NCBI GenBank assembly: GCA_050011895.1
Contig: JBEKIF010000045.1
Span: 1-39,667 of the forward strand
From: DATBGO01 sp050011895
GTDB lineage: Bacteria > Actinomycetota > Actinomycetes > Streptosporangiales > Streptosporangiaceae
Direction of reading: 5' to 3'
Length of the DNA: 39,667 nt
Shown: positions 1-7,148 of the stretch, piece after piece
Layout: each line of letters starts with the position of its first letter
Position numbering within the stretch: the stretch's first letter is position 1
Position numbers and translations under genes: made by a program
Notes under the pieces: model-generated
The model's input: the letters and a program-made list of their open reading frames with translations, nothing else
The model's database searches: none
Told to the model about the DNA's origin: nothing

Positions 1-180
1 CGGGCGCTGGCCGCTACCGGCCCCGCGTATGAGGCCATCCAGAACGTCGGCGAGGCCGAGTTCCATCGCGCGGCTGTCGAGCAGGCTCAGGGGCGGCTAC
101 GGGATGGCTTGCCGCTCCGGGCCGACATCAGCGTCGTGGGCTACCTGGCCCGCAAACCCGAAGGAGCAGAAGGCGCATGA
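1..180 (+). CDS. C-terminal end of a SAM-dependent methyltransferase (partial)
   Basis: An open frame runs from the window edge to TGA 178-180 and encodes about 59 residues. It reads ALAATGPAYEAIQNVG, then a DGLPLRADISVVGYLARKP tail. This resembles the last segment of class I SAM-dependent methyltransferases, where 'ATGPA' and 'GL.LR' are followed by a terminal beta strand. The SAM-binding region lies upstream of the window, so the substrate cannot be inferred. The stop overlaps the ATG of the next frame (ATGA, 177-180), which suggests translational coupling to the AhpD-like gene. The family call rests on the tail only and is moderate. Confidence 0.55.
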   Translation, partial: RALAATGPAYEAIQNVGEAEFHRAAVEQAQGRLRDGLPLRADISVVGYLARKPEGAEGA

Positions 181-389
181 CAGGCAGCTTTCTCGACGAA
201 CCCGCGGTGTCCCGCCAAGCGCAGGCGCTCTACGACGAAGACCTCGCAGACACCGGCTACGTGTGGAACGCGTCCCGGTTGTGGGCGCACCAGCCAGGCA
301 CCGTGAAGCGGCTGTTCGAGCTGATGGCTGAGGCATTCACGCCGAGCGGGTTCTACGGCCGACCAGCGGCTCGAGCGCCGGCTGTCTGA
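177..389 (+). pseudogene. truncated AhpD/carboxymuconolactone decarboxylase-like gene
   Basis: The start codon overlaps the upstream stop (ATGA). The first ~53 residues contain ALYDEDLADTGYVWNASRLW, the typical N-terminal helix region of AhpD-like (carboxymuconolactone decarboxylase fold) proteins. After 'FELMAEAF' the similarity breaks: the next ~17 residues (TPSGFYGRPAARAPAV) are unrelated and a stop follows at 387-389. The catalytic CxxC region, normally 30-60 residues further on, is absent. Another frame (from about 361 to 450) stays open and reads DQRLERRLSDLAYSN, loosely like another CMD helix, so a deletion plus frameshift is possible. The product is most likely non-functional. Confidence 0.55.
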
Positions 390-662
390 CCTGGCCTACT
401 CCAACCTTCCGCGGCATCGTGAAGGGAAGAGGAGCAGGCGGTGGTCGTGACGACGCTGAGCAAGCGCCATAACTTGCTGTCGCCAAATCAGGTCCGGGTA
501 GGCGGCGGCCCTCCGGTCTTCCTCTTGGCCGAGGTGGCGGGAGGGCCGCGCGGGGTGCGCGGAGGCAGCTCTTGAGTTGAGAAGTTCGGGCCGCCCTTTG
601 TGCCAATCGCCGGCGGTGGGGTGCAGGCGCCGCCCTGCCAGCCTGGGTGCAACAATCGGCGC

Positions 663-1148
663 ATGCCGGAACGACTCGAGGTGCAGCGGGCGGTGGCCGC
701 ATCAGCGGGCGAGATCTTCGCCGTGCTCACGGATCCCCGGGGGCACGTTGCCATCGACAGCTCTGGCATGTTGATGGAGGCCAGCGGCGACATTGTCACC
801 AAGGCGGGCGACACCTTCGTCGTGCACATGGACCGGGAAGCACTCAACGACTATCCCCTCGGTCGCTACGACGTCACGGTCGAAATCGTCACGTTCCAGC
901 CGGACCGGGAAATTGCCTGGACCGTCCACGGCCAGCTGGACCTCGGTCACGTGTACGGCTACCGGCTGGAGCCAATCGAAGAAGGCACGCTCGTGACGTC
1001 CTACTACGACTGGTCGGCCGCCGGGCAGAACTGGAAGGACGCGGCCATCTTCCCGGTGATCCCGGAGAGCGCACTGCGGGCCACGCTCGGGATCCTGGCC
1101 CGCACTGTCGCCCCCGGCAAGCCCCGCCCCGCGCCCTCAACCGGGTGA
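663..1148 (+). CDS. SRPBCC (START/Bet v1-like) family protein
   Basis: This 161-aa protein opens MPERLEVQRAVAASAGEIFAVL, the usual first strand and helix of polyketide cyclase/dehydrase-like SRPBCC proteins. It continues with a helix-grip pattern: GDTFVVHMDRE, DVTVEIVTFQPDREIAWTVHG, YGYRLEPIEEGTLVTSYYDWS. Members bind hydrophobic ligands in a closed cavity and are cytoplasmic; the ligand here is unknown. ATG 663 is chosen over an in-frame GTG at 600 because the domain begins there. No clear Shine-Dalgarno is seen, and CAACAAT lies about 10 nt upstream, so the transcript may be leaderless. It is a stand-alone gene convergent with the PadR operon. Confidence 0.8.
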   Translation: MPERLEVQRAVAASAGEIFAVLTDPRGHVAIDSSGMLMEASGDIVTKAGDTFVVHMDREALNDYPLGRYDVTVEIVTFQPDREIAWTVHGQLDLGHVYGYRLEPIEEGTLVTSYYDWSAAGQNWKDAAIFPVIPESALRATLGILARTVAPGKPRPAPSTG

Positions 1149-1334
1149 CCGGCCGCTGCGGCATCCCTGGCCATCGCCTGCGTGGCTGGCAGGCTCCAGC
1201 ACTGGTCCTCAGCAGCTGCCCGCCTTGACCAGGGCCATCGCGCCGTCGCTTTCCTGCTGGATTATCCGCTGCGGCCGGCCATCATCAGGTGCTCGCACGG
1301 GCAATGGCCTGCCAGCAGGGCCCTCATCCCATTT

Positions 1335-1469
1335 TCAGCGCCCGCTAAGCCAGCCGGTGGCGGCGAGGAACAGTATCGCTGCCACGACGAGGCACAGCAG
1401 CACGATGCGCACGGTTCTGCGCCCACGTCGTACGGGGACCGTTCGGCCCGTCTGGTCCGGTGTGGTCAT
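1335..1469 (-). CDS. 44-aa single-pass membrane micro-protein, third gene of the PadR operon
   Basis: ATG 1469 to TGA 1335-1337 encodes a basic N-terminus (MTTPDQTGRTVPVRRGRRTV) followed by one hydrophobic helix rich in V, L, A and I and a short SGR tail. It starts 5 nt after the stop of the membrane protein at 1475. An AGGAGG motif lies about 10 nt upstream of its ATG, inside the end of that gene, so it looks co-translated. The positive-inside rule predicts an N-in, C-out helix. No family is recognised. It could be a partner or modulator of the adjacent multi-pass protein. The reading is direct; function is unknown. Confidence 0.6.
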   Translation of the reverse strand: MTTPDQTGRTVPVRRGRRTVRIVLLCLVVAAILFLAATGWLSGR

Positions 1470-1474
1470 CGGGG

Positions 1475-2209
1475 TTACGCCTCCTGCTGGGTTTCGGAGT
1501 TCGGGGTGATCGGGCCGGGAACTGTCGGTGCGGGTGCGCGGCGGAGCAGGCGGCCGGCCGCGGCGGCGCCGGCCCAGCCAATGACCGGGTCACGGCCCCA
1601 CAGGGTGCCGGCGGCGCCCACGATGAACGGCACCGCGATCACCTGCACCAGCCGGTGCCAGGGCACGGTATTCGGCAAGATCTGGTCGAGGAAGGTGAAC
1701 CCGGACAGGGCCAGGAAGGTCACGGCGATGAACAGGCCGCCGAGCAGGCCGGGAATCGCGACACCGGGCCGGCGTACCAGGGCGCTCGCGCCGATAAGGA
1801 CACCGGTCACGAAGACGGTCAAAATCGCTGCCGCGATCCAGTCGCCGCCGCCGAGCCGGTAGTGGATGGCCATGGAGGTGTAGAGGCCGACGCTGGCGAC
1901 CGCGAGCGTGATCATCGCCCAGACTCCGGCGGCGGCCCGTCCCCATGGTGGGAGCACGAGTGCGGCGCCGACGCAGCCGAGCGCGAAGCGCATCCGCCGG
2001 ATCCGGCCGTCGAGGTGGTCCAACTCGCCGAGCATGGCCTGGCCCCACTCGTGGCGCTCCGGGGACAGCAGGCCGACCGCCCAGCGCATCAGCCGCAGCG
2101 GCGCGTCCTCGGTTGGGCCGTCCAGGAACCTCCGCGGGTTACGGCGGTACAGCGCTATGCCGATGCCCAGCAGGCCCAACATAGGGACGAAGAACAGGCC
2201 ACCGAGCAT
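1475..2209 (-). CDS. multi-pass membrane protein paired with a PadR regulator
   Basis: This 244-aa protein has an N-terminal helix (GLFFVPMLGLLGIGIALY), a cytoplasmic segment with the 'SPERHEWGQAMLGELDHL' motif, then about six more hydrophobic helices. That 'RxEWGxAMLxEL' segment recurs in actinobacterial membrane proteins encoded directly after PadR regulators. The ATG (2209) overlaps the PadR stop in a TAATG arrangement (stop 2211-2209), so the two are translationally coupled. The function of the family is not established; a role in sensing or exporting a membrane-active compound is a guess from the PadR context. Confidence 0.7.
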   Translation of the reverse strand: MLGGLFFVPMLGLLGIGIALYRRNPRRFLDGPTEDAPLRLMRWAVGLLSPERHEWGQAMLGELDHLDGRIRRMRFALGCVGAALVLPPWGRAAAGVWAMITLAVASVGLYTSMAIHYRLGGGDWIAAAILTVFVTGVLIGASALVRRPGVAIPGLLGGLFIAVTFLALSGFTFLDQILPNTVPWHRLVQVIAVPFIVGAAGTLWGRDPVIGWAGAAAAGRLLRRAPAPTVPGPITPNSETQQEA

Positions 2210-2523
2210 TACGCCTCATTCCAACGGTTGTGCGGGTTCAGGGTCGTCCGGTCGGCGCGGGCGGCGGTCAGCGCCGCCACAAACTCCCGGCCGGCCGGAC
2301 TCAGCCGGTACAGGTGGCGGGGCGGCCGGCTGCCCCGGCCGGGCTCCCAGGAGGTGTCCAGCAGGCCACGGTCGGCGAGCCGGACCAGGATCGGATACAG
2401 CGAACCCGACTTAAGGTGCACCTCGGTGGCCAGGTCATAGCCGTAGCGCCACCGAGCCGGATCGGCGGCCAGCGCCCGCAGGACGTTGATCGTCTGTGCC
2501 GACGGGGGACGGTTACGCTGCAT
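2209..2523 (-). CDS. PadR-family transcriptional regulator
   Basis: This 104-aa protein is a compact PadR winged helix: INVLRALAADPARWRYGYDLATEVHLKSGSLYPILVRLADRGLL, with the conserved 'SGSLYPIL..L...G.L' recognition helix, then a wing PPRHLYRLSPAGREFV. Proteins of this size have a short C-terminal dimerisation helix only. The family normally represses its own operon and a nearby membrane protein and releases DNA on ligand binding. Here it is the first gene of a three-gene minus-strand operon. The upstream stretch 2524-2560 is AT-richer (CTCATATAGCTGTAG on the plus strand) and is the likely promoter and operator, though no clear palindrome is visible. Confidence 0.9.
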   Translation of the reverse strand: MQRNRPPSAQTINVLRALAADPARWRYGYDLATEVHLKSGSLYPILVRLADRGLLDTSWEPGRGSRPPRHLYRLSPAGREFVAALTAARADRTTLNPHNRWNEA

Positions 2524-2623
2524 GAACGGTAACTCTACTCATATAGCTGTAGCAGTGGTGCTGGCTTCGGGACGAAGGGGCCCATGAATCCGGCAACGCT
2601 GCCGGCCGGTGGGCTGCCGGAGG

Positions 2624-2914
2624 TCAGGGCTGGCTGGCGGCGTTCACATCGAATGCCTCGGCGGGCGGCAACTCGCGCCGGGCGATCACGTGGACGTCGA
2701 TACCGAACGCACCCGCCTCCCTGATCACCCGCTGAACGTTCGACCCGCCGCCGGTGAGCTGCTGCCACCGGCTGCGCTGGCTGGACCCGATCACGATCTG
2801 AGTGATCTGGTGCTGCCGCGCGAAGCTGGCGATGGCCCGGGCGGGATCGTCCCCTTGTATCTCGTGCCAGCGTGCGCCGACGTCCGCCGCCAGCTCCCGC
2901 AGCCGGCGCGACAT
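2624..2914 (-). pseudogene. kdpD fragment: universal-stress (Usp) domain of a KdpD-like protein
   Basis: From the ATG at 2914, 96 residues read MSRRLRELAADVGARWHEIQ, then GDDPARAIASFARQHQITQIVIGSSQRS, a basic linker and GIDVHVIARRE. This is the C-terminal two thirds of the Usp-like domain found after the ATP-binding domain in KdpD (compare GDNVHDALLTFAKAENATQLVLGASRR in the full KdpD of this window). It is clearly a different paralogue. No ATP-binding, membrane or kinase domain is attached. The similarity stops exactly where plus-strand kdpB sequence begins (about 2910-2914). The protein ends 20-odd residues after the Usp domain, as in short KdpD forms without a kinase. It is on the same strand and in the expected order downstream of the KdpD N-terminal gene at 5392-6084. 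Confidence 0.7.
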
Positions 2915-3147
2915 GGGCATCAGGACCGTGATGATCACCGGGGACAACCCGCTGACCGCAGCGGCCATCGCCAGGGAGGCAGGAGTCGACGACTTCCTGG
3001 CCGAGGCCACGCCCGAGGAGAAGGTAGCCCTCATCCGCCGGGAACAGCGCGGCGGCCACATGGTGGCGATGACCGGCGACGGCACCAACGACGCGCCCGC
3101 GCTCGCGCAGGCCGACGTCGGCCTGGCGATGAACACCGGCACGCAGG
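2913..3147 (+). pseudogene. kdpB: kdpB fragment: phosphorylation/nucleotide hinge region of the K+-pumping P-type ATPase
   Basis: The frame reads MGIRTVMITGDNPLTAAAIA, AGVDDFLAEATPEEKVALI and VAMTGDGTNDAPALAQADVG, ending NTGTQAA. These are hallmark KdpB sequences; TGDGTNDAP is the P-type ATPase hinge motif. Only about 78 residues of a roughly 680-700-residue subunit remain. The DKTGT phosphorylation site and all transmembrane helices are missing. The 5' boundary abuts an oppositely oriented kdpD fragment. At the 3' boundary the frame runs without interruption into kdpC sequence. No start or ribosome site is evident. Confidence 0.85.
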
Positions 3148-3388
3148 CCGCCCACCGCCAGGCGGATGGCTCGCTCGTCTACCGCGACGGCAAGCTCGTC
3201 GGATCGTCGCTGCTCGGCCAGAGCTTCGCCGACAGCAAGGGCAACCCGCTCCCGGCGTACTTCCAGCCGCGTCGGGCGCCACCAATCTCGGGCCCTCGAA
3301 CCCGCTGCTCATCGGGTTCGTAGCGGGAGTGAACACGGTCGGGCCGGACGGCGGCCCGGCCCGGTCGAACCCGTTCGCCACGCCCGCC
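3148..3388 (+). pseudogene. kdpC: kdpC fragment fused to kdpB remnant, frameshifted
   Basis: Directly in frame after the kdpB piece comes HRQADGSLVYRDGKLVGSSL, LGQSFADSKGNPLPAYFQPR. This is the KdpC segment that follows its single membrane anchor (E. coli KdpC has QANGSLI and SALIGQNF here). After 'YFQPR' (about 3275) the similarity moves to another frame: ASGATNLGPSNPLLIGFVAG, VNTVGPDGG, NPFATPA, matching the next part of actinobacterial KdpC. About a dozen residues of the expected 'RPSAA..YDP' segment are lost at the shift. The N-terminal anchor and the C-terminal half are absent. KdpC normally stabilises the KdpFABC complex; this piece cannot. Confidence 0.8.
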
Positions 3389-3389
3389 C

Positions 3390-4361
3390 CATCCATTCGA
3401 GAACCCCACCGGCTTCACCAACATGTTCGACTTGCTGCTGGTCATCGTGCTGCCGTTCGCCATCGCCATCATGTTCGGCCGGCTCATCGGCAGGCCGCGG
3501 CAGGGCTACGCCATCGTGGCGGTGATGGCCATCCTCTTCCTCGGCCACACCGTCGTCTCGATGCAGGCCGAGGCGCACGGCAACCATCTGTTGCCGGCCA
3601 CCGTGTCCCAGCTGGCGACGGGCGGCAACCCCGGCGGGAGCCTGGAGGGAAAGGAGACCAGGTTCGGGCCCGACGGGTCCGCGCTGATGACCGTCGGGAC
3701 CATGGGAACGACAGCCGGCGCCACCGATTCGGCCCTCGACAGCTATACGCCGGTCGGCGGCGCGGGAGCGTTCGTCGGCATCCTGCTCGGCGAGGTCAGC
3801 CCGGGCGGTGACGGCGGCGGGATCTACAGCATGCTGGTGCTCGCGCTGCTGGCAGTCTTCGTGGCCGGGCTGATGGTCGGCCGCACCCCGGAATTCCTGG
3901 GCAAGAAGATCCGCGCGCCGCAGATGAAGCTGGTGCTCGCCTACGTGCTGACGATCCCGGTCGTGGTCCTGGTATTCGGGAGCATGTCGCTGGTGATCGG
4001 CCCGGGCACCCGGTCGATCCTCAACCCCGGCTTCCATGGCCTGTCCGAGGTCACCTACGCCTTCGCCTCGGTGGCCAACAACAACGGGTCCGCCTTCGCC
4101 GGGCTGTCGGCCAACACGCCGTGGTACGACACAACGCTGGGCCTGGTCATGCTGGTCGGGCGGTTCGCGCCGATAGTGCTGGCCCTGGCCATCGCCGGCT
4201 CGCTGGCCGGGGCGCGGGTCCACGCTCGCACCCGGGCGACCCTGGATACATCCGGGCCGACCTTCGTCGTGTTCCTGCTCGGGGTGATCGTGATCGTCGG
4301 CGGGCTCATCTACTTTCCGATGCTCATCCTGGGCCCGATCGGCGAGCGCATCGTCGGATGA
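3390..4361 (+). pseudogene. kdpA: kdpA C-terminal portion (potassium channel-like subunit), N-terminus lost
   Basis: The open frame reads HPFENPTGFTNMFDLLLVIV from 3390 and continues uninterrupted to TGA 4359-4361. It keeps LEGKETRFG, DSYTPVGGAGAFV, the loop before ALLAVFVAGLMVGRTPEFLGKK, the last selectivity-filter-like loop VANNNGSAFAGL and the terminal GPIGERIVG. This is roughly the last 320 residues of a ~550-residue KdpA, with about six membrane helices. The first ~230 residues, including the first filter loops, are missing. An in-frame ATG at 3423 could start translation, but the product could not form the four-repeat channel. In a normal operon kdpA precedes kdpB; here it follows B and C fragments, so the order is scrambled. 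Confidence 0.85.
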
Positions 4362-4430
4362 AGATCATTGCCCAAGGCTCGTGACCGCGAAGCCCTCGCA
4401 GCACTGGTGACATGACGGTGACCAGTGGCC

Positions 4431-4436
4431 TAGCGT
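4431..4436 (+). promoter_or_regulatory. candidate -10 box of a leaderless promoter
   Basis: TAGCGT fits the actinobacterial TANNNT -10 consensus and lies 6 nt before the GTG at 4443. A transcript would start at or next to the start codon. No Shine-Dalgarno is present in between, which fits leaderless translation. The -35 region is not clear. Confidence 0.35.
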
Positions 4437-4442
4437 CGAGAT

Positions 4443-4883
4443 GTGATAACGGCGGCCACACTGGCGGTCGCGATCCTGCTGGCCGCCGTCGCCGGGCTGG
4501 CCTGGACCGCACGCCTGGTCCATATCGGCAACCTGGACGCGCTGGCGCTGGCGGAGAAGGTCGCCGTGCCCGATCCAGTCTCTGCGCTCGACTGGCCAGA
4601 GCTCCAGGTGCGGGCGATCGTCCCGCAGCCAGATGAGCGGCCGCTGGTCCTCCTGCTGGTGGGCTGGCCCGCCCATCCGCAGCGGGAGGCAACGCTTCTG
4701 GTGGCCCTGAACATGGGCGATCACCGGTCGGTTCCGCTGCTCTCGCAGTGGTGCAGCACCCGGGCATCGGTCTCGCCGGCCGGGCGGGAGGGAGCGGCGC
4801 TGGAGCTCCGCCGCCGGCGGAGCCTGGAGCGGGTGCACGGGGTCCTGGTCGCGGAGCACCACGTCCCGGCGTGGCCCGGGTAG
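4443..4883 (+). CDS. membrane-anchored hypothetical protein
   Basis: GTG 4443 opens a 146-aa protein with one N-terminal hydrophobic helix (TAATLAVAILLAAVAGLAW), then a soluble part. The soluble part includes VVLLLVGWPAHPQ-like text (RPLVLLLVGWPAHPQREATL), MGDHRSVPLLSQWCSTRASVSP and a basic LELRRRRSLERVHGVLVAE segment. I do not recognise a named family. The sequence is well-behaved coding DNA with high GC at third positions and a plausible leaderless start. It sits between the kdpA remnant and a DUF3592-like protein, both on the same strand. A cytoplasmic or external location depends on topology; the helix could be an uncleaved signal anchor. Confidence 0.55.
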   Translation: MITAATLAVAILLAAVAGLAWTARLVHIGNLDALALAEKVAVPDPVSALDWPELQVRAIVPQPDERPLVLLLVGWPAHPQREATLLVALNMGDHRSVPLLSQWCSTRASVSPAGREGAALELRRRRSLERVHGVLVAEHHVPAWPG

Positions 4884-4892
4884 GACGGGACC

Positions 4893-4926
4893 GCGCCGCG
4901 GCCGCCCTCGCGCCGCGGCCGCCCTC
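4893..4926 (+). repeat. 17-bp perfect tandem duplication
   Basis: The unit GCGCCGCGGCCGCCCTC occurs at 4893-4909 and again at 4910-4926, with the start of a third copy (GCGCCG) after it. It lies between the stop of the hypothetical protein at 4883 and the ribosome site of the next gene. Polymerase slippage in very GC-rich DNA is the simplest origin. Confidence 0.85.
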
Positions 4927-4972
4927 GCGCCGGCGGGCGCGTGGACGCACCGGAGAGGAGGCAGGACGCGAG

Positions 4973-5383
4973 ATGCCGATCGCGATCGGGGTCTGGTTCG
5001 CGCTGGCCGGCGCGGTCGCGGCGGTCGCCGGGCTGTCCGGGCTGCGCCGGTCGCGGCAGCTGCGCCGCGACGGCTTGTCGGCCTGGGCGGTGGCGGTGCC
5101 CCCCGCGGTCCCGGCAGGCGAGCCATCGGACGGGTCACCTCGCCGGACCTTGATCCAGTACTCGCTTCCGGACGGGCGGGTGGTCGAGCGGATCGCTCCC
5201 GGGCCGGCCAGGAAGGCGGCAGCGCTGCGTCCCGGCCAGCAGGTGCTCGTGTGGTACGACCCCGAAGACCCGGAGGACGTCATCGTCTACGGCCGGGAGG
5301 GGCGGACGGCGGACCGGGTGTTCGTTGCCGTGGGCGTGCTGTTCATGCTCATCGGCACGGGGATTGCCGTCTGCATCAGCTGA
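4973..5383 (+). CDS. DUF3592-like two-helix membrane protein
   Basis: This 136-aa protein starts at ATG 4973 after a strong GGAGAGGAGG at about 4951-4960. It has an N-terminal helix (AIGVWFALAGAVAAVAGLSGL), a ~75-residue extra-membrane domain with RRTLIQYSLPDGRVVE, and LRPGQQVLVWYDPEDPEDVIVYGR, then a C-terminal helix (VFVAVGVLFMLIGTGIAV). The 'G..V.V.YDP.dP..a.v' segment between two helices is the hallmark of DUF3592 proteins. Their function is unknown. The gene converges on the KdpD-N gene with only 8 bp between the stops. Confidence 0.7.
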   Translation: MPIAIGVWFALAGAVAAVAGLSGLRRSRQLRRDGLSAWAVAVPPAVPAGEPSDGSPRRTLIQYSLPDGRVVERIAPGPARKAAALRPGQQVLVWYDPEDPEDVIVYGREGRTADRVFVAVGVLFMLIGTGIAVCIS

Positions 5384-5391
5384 CGGCGGTC

Positions 5392-6084
5392 TCAGCCGGG
5401 GCGGCCTCCAGACGGCGGGTTCGCCGTCTGGCCGAAACCGTGCTCGCGTATCCACCGCCTGCCGAGGGCGGCCAGCGCCGCCAGGTTCTCCAGGCGGAAA
5501 TAACCGGTCAGCGCCCGCTTCGCGGTGCCAGCCGGATAGAGGCGGGCAATGCGCCCGCGCAGCACTTCGGGACTGGTATCCAGCAGTTCCACCCGGTCGG
5601 CCGCCGCGGCGAACGCATCAGGGACCGTCTCGCCCACGGCAACGCCGGTCAGTTTGCCCGCAGTTTCGGCCAGGCTCGCCAGATGCGGGACGTTCAGGCT
5701 CGACACGACATCGATGCCCGCCTCCAGCAGTTCCGCGACGTCCTGCCAGCGCTTCTCGTGTCGGCCGCCGGGAATGACCGAATGCGCAAGCTCATCCACC
5801 AGGACCACTCGCGGACGCCGGGCCAGCACCGCGGGCACATCCAGCTCATCGAACGCCGTCCCCCGGTAAGGCACCCGCCGAAGCGGCACCACTTCCAGGC
5901 CCTCCGCCTCGGCCTCGGCCTCGGTGTCCGGCCGGGCGTGCGTCTCCGCCAATCCGACCACCACATCGTCACCCAGGGCCGCCCGCCGGCGCCCCTCCGC
6001 CAGCATCGCGGATGTCTTTCCGGCACCAGGCGCGGCGGCCAGGAACAGATGCAGCTTTCCCCGGCCCGCACGCTCACCGGCCAT
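5392..6084 (-). CDS. stand-alone KdpD N-terminal sensor domain (P-loop protein)
   Basis: The 230-aa protein starts MAGERAGRGKLHLFLAAAPGAGKT, a Walker A motif at residues 17-24. VDELAH at 96-101 is the Walker B-like motif, and GIDVVSSLNVPHLASLAE and GVAVGETVPDAF are typical of the KdpD sensor domain (PF02702). It ends just after ENLAALAALGRRW, where full KdpD enters its Usp domain. It therefore lacks the Usp domain, the four membrane helices and the histidine kinase. Full KdpD is ~850-900 aa; short kinase-less KdpD forms (N domain plus Usp, ~365 aa) are known in Anabaena and Deinococcus. ATG 6084 is chosen because GGAAGCGGGGG precedes it; ATG 6117 is an alternative. An EAEAEAE run occurs at about 55-61. 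It may be a live ATP-binding regulator or half of a split gene. Confidence 0.75.
   Translation of the reverse strand: MAGERAGRGKLHLFLAAAPGAGKTSAMLAEGRRRAALGDDVVVGLAETHARPDTEAEAEAEGLEVVPLRRVPYRGTAFDELDVPAVLARRPRVVLVDELAHSVIPGGRHEKRWQDVAELLEAGIDVVSSLNVPHLASLAETAGKLTGVAVGETVPDAFAAAADRVELLDTSPEVLRGRIARLYPAGTAKRALTGYFRLENLAALAALGRRWIREHGFGQTANPPSGGRPG
5408..5431. terminator. perfect 10-bp hairpin at the convergent gene ends
   Basis: CCAGACGGCG at 5408-5417 pairs with CGCCGTCTGG at 5422-5431 around a GGTT loop. It lies inside the last codons of the KdpD-N gene and 25 bp past the stop of the DUF3592 gene. It has no T tract, as is common in actinobacteria, and could terminate both convergent transcripts. 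Confidence 0.5.
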
Positions 6085-6268
6085 CAGCAACCCCCGCTTC
6101 CCGTCTACGGCCAGCATCACCCCCGCAGGCCCATGACGGGCTCCTCGCTAACGGAACCCATACGTCAGCACGCAGCCTGGCGAACGGGATGGCGGCTGAC
6201 GCAAGGCTGTTGCCGCCGCCGCTACGGCCGGCGGAGTACTTCGCCGTGAGTACGTGTTCTGATGAGTT

Positions 6269-7003
6269 ATGCGCTCCATCCCGCTGCCCGACCGGCATAT
6301 CGCGCTGCCAGGCACTTTCAACCTGCGCGACCTAGGCGGATACCCGGCGAGCGGCGGGACGGTGCGATGGCGGACGCTGCTGCGCTCGGATGGGCTGCAC
6401 CGGCTCGACGACAGCGGGCGGGCCACGCTGGCCGGGCTTAACCTCCGGACCGTGATCGATCTGCGGACTCACGAGGAGTGCCAGCTCGCTCCGAGCGCGC
6501 TAGGCGATGCGCTCGGCCCGCTGCGGCGGCACGTCCCGGTCCTGAACACCGCGGCATTCAATACCCTCGCGCCGGAACTGAGCGCGGTCTACCGGTACAT
6601 GGTCGACGAGTGCGGAACGACGATCGCGGCCATTGTCGGCTGCCTGTGCGCTCCGGGCGGGCTGCCCGGGCTGATCCACTGCAGCGCAGGCAAGGACCGC
6701 ACCGGCCTGCTCGTGGCGCTGATCCTGGCAGCGATCGGCGTCGACGACGACGTCATCGCGGCCGATTACGCCCTCAGTGGTAGCTACCTGCTCGCCGAGC
6801 CGACGGCCGCGATGCGCCAGGTCCGGGCGAGTACCGGGCTCGGCCTTCGGCTCGACCTGAATCTGATGGGGTCTCCGCCGGAGATCATTATCGGCGCCCT
6901 GGCCCGGGTCCGCGGCCATGCCGGGAGCGTGGCCGGGTACCTGCTCAGGCACGGCCTGACCGCAGCAGACCTGGACATGCTGCAGGCCTCGCTGGTCGAG
7001 TAG
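6269..7003 (+). CDS. protein tyrosine phosphatase, DSP/PtpB type
   Basis: This 244-aa protein has the active-site loop HCSAGKDRTG at residues 137-146, the CX5R phosphatase signature. The following Lys-Asp-Arg arrangement is typical of the lipid/dual-specificity subgroup that includes mycobacterial PtpB. The N-terminus carries GTFNLRDLGGYP, the other family hallmark, and TVIDLRTHEE holds the upstream loop. Members hydrolyse phosphotyrosine, phosphoserine/threonine or phosphoinositides by a phosphocysteine intermediate. No signal peptide is present, so the protein is cytoplasmic or leaderlessly secreted. It is monocistronic and divergent from KdpD-N. Length and all motifs are intact. Confidence 0.9.
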   Translation: MRSIPLPDRHIALPGTFNLRDLGGYPASGGTVRWRTLLRSDGLHRLDDSGRATLAGLNLRTVIDLRTHEECQLAPSALGDALGPLRRHVPVLNTAAFNTLAPELSAVYRYMVDECGTTIAAIVGCLCAPGGLPGLIHCSAGKDRTGLLVALILAAIGVDDDVIAADYALSGSYLLAEPTAAMRQVRASTGLGLRLDLNLMGSPPEIIIGALARVRGHAGSVAGYLLRHGLTAADLDMLQASLVE

Positions 7004-7148
7004 CGGTTACGCGGCCGGCCGGACTCGGCGGCTGGCTGCAGGCAGGAACCCCCGCTCTGAGCTCCGGTCCTGGCCTCCGGCCCTGCCCTGCGCGAGACTG
7101 GGAACGAAACTGCGGAAAACCGTACTGAATGCCGGAGGGAGGTTCACG

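Noticed and set aside
1460..2440. A 326-aa plus-strand frame
   Set aside because: It is antisense to the PadR operon, whose start/stop overlaps and motifs are convincing.
3309..4223. A 304-aa minus-strand frame
   Set aside because: Antisense to the kdpA portion; composition is His/Gln/Gly-rich without motifs.
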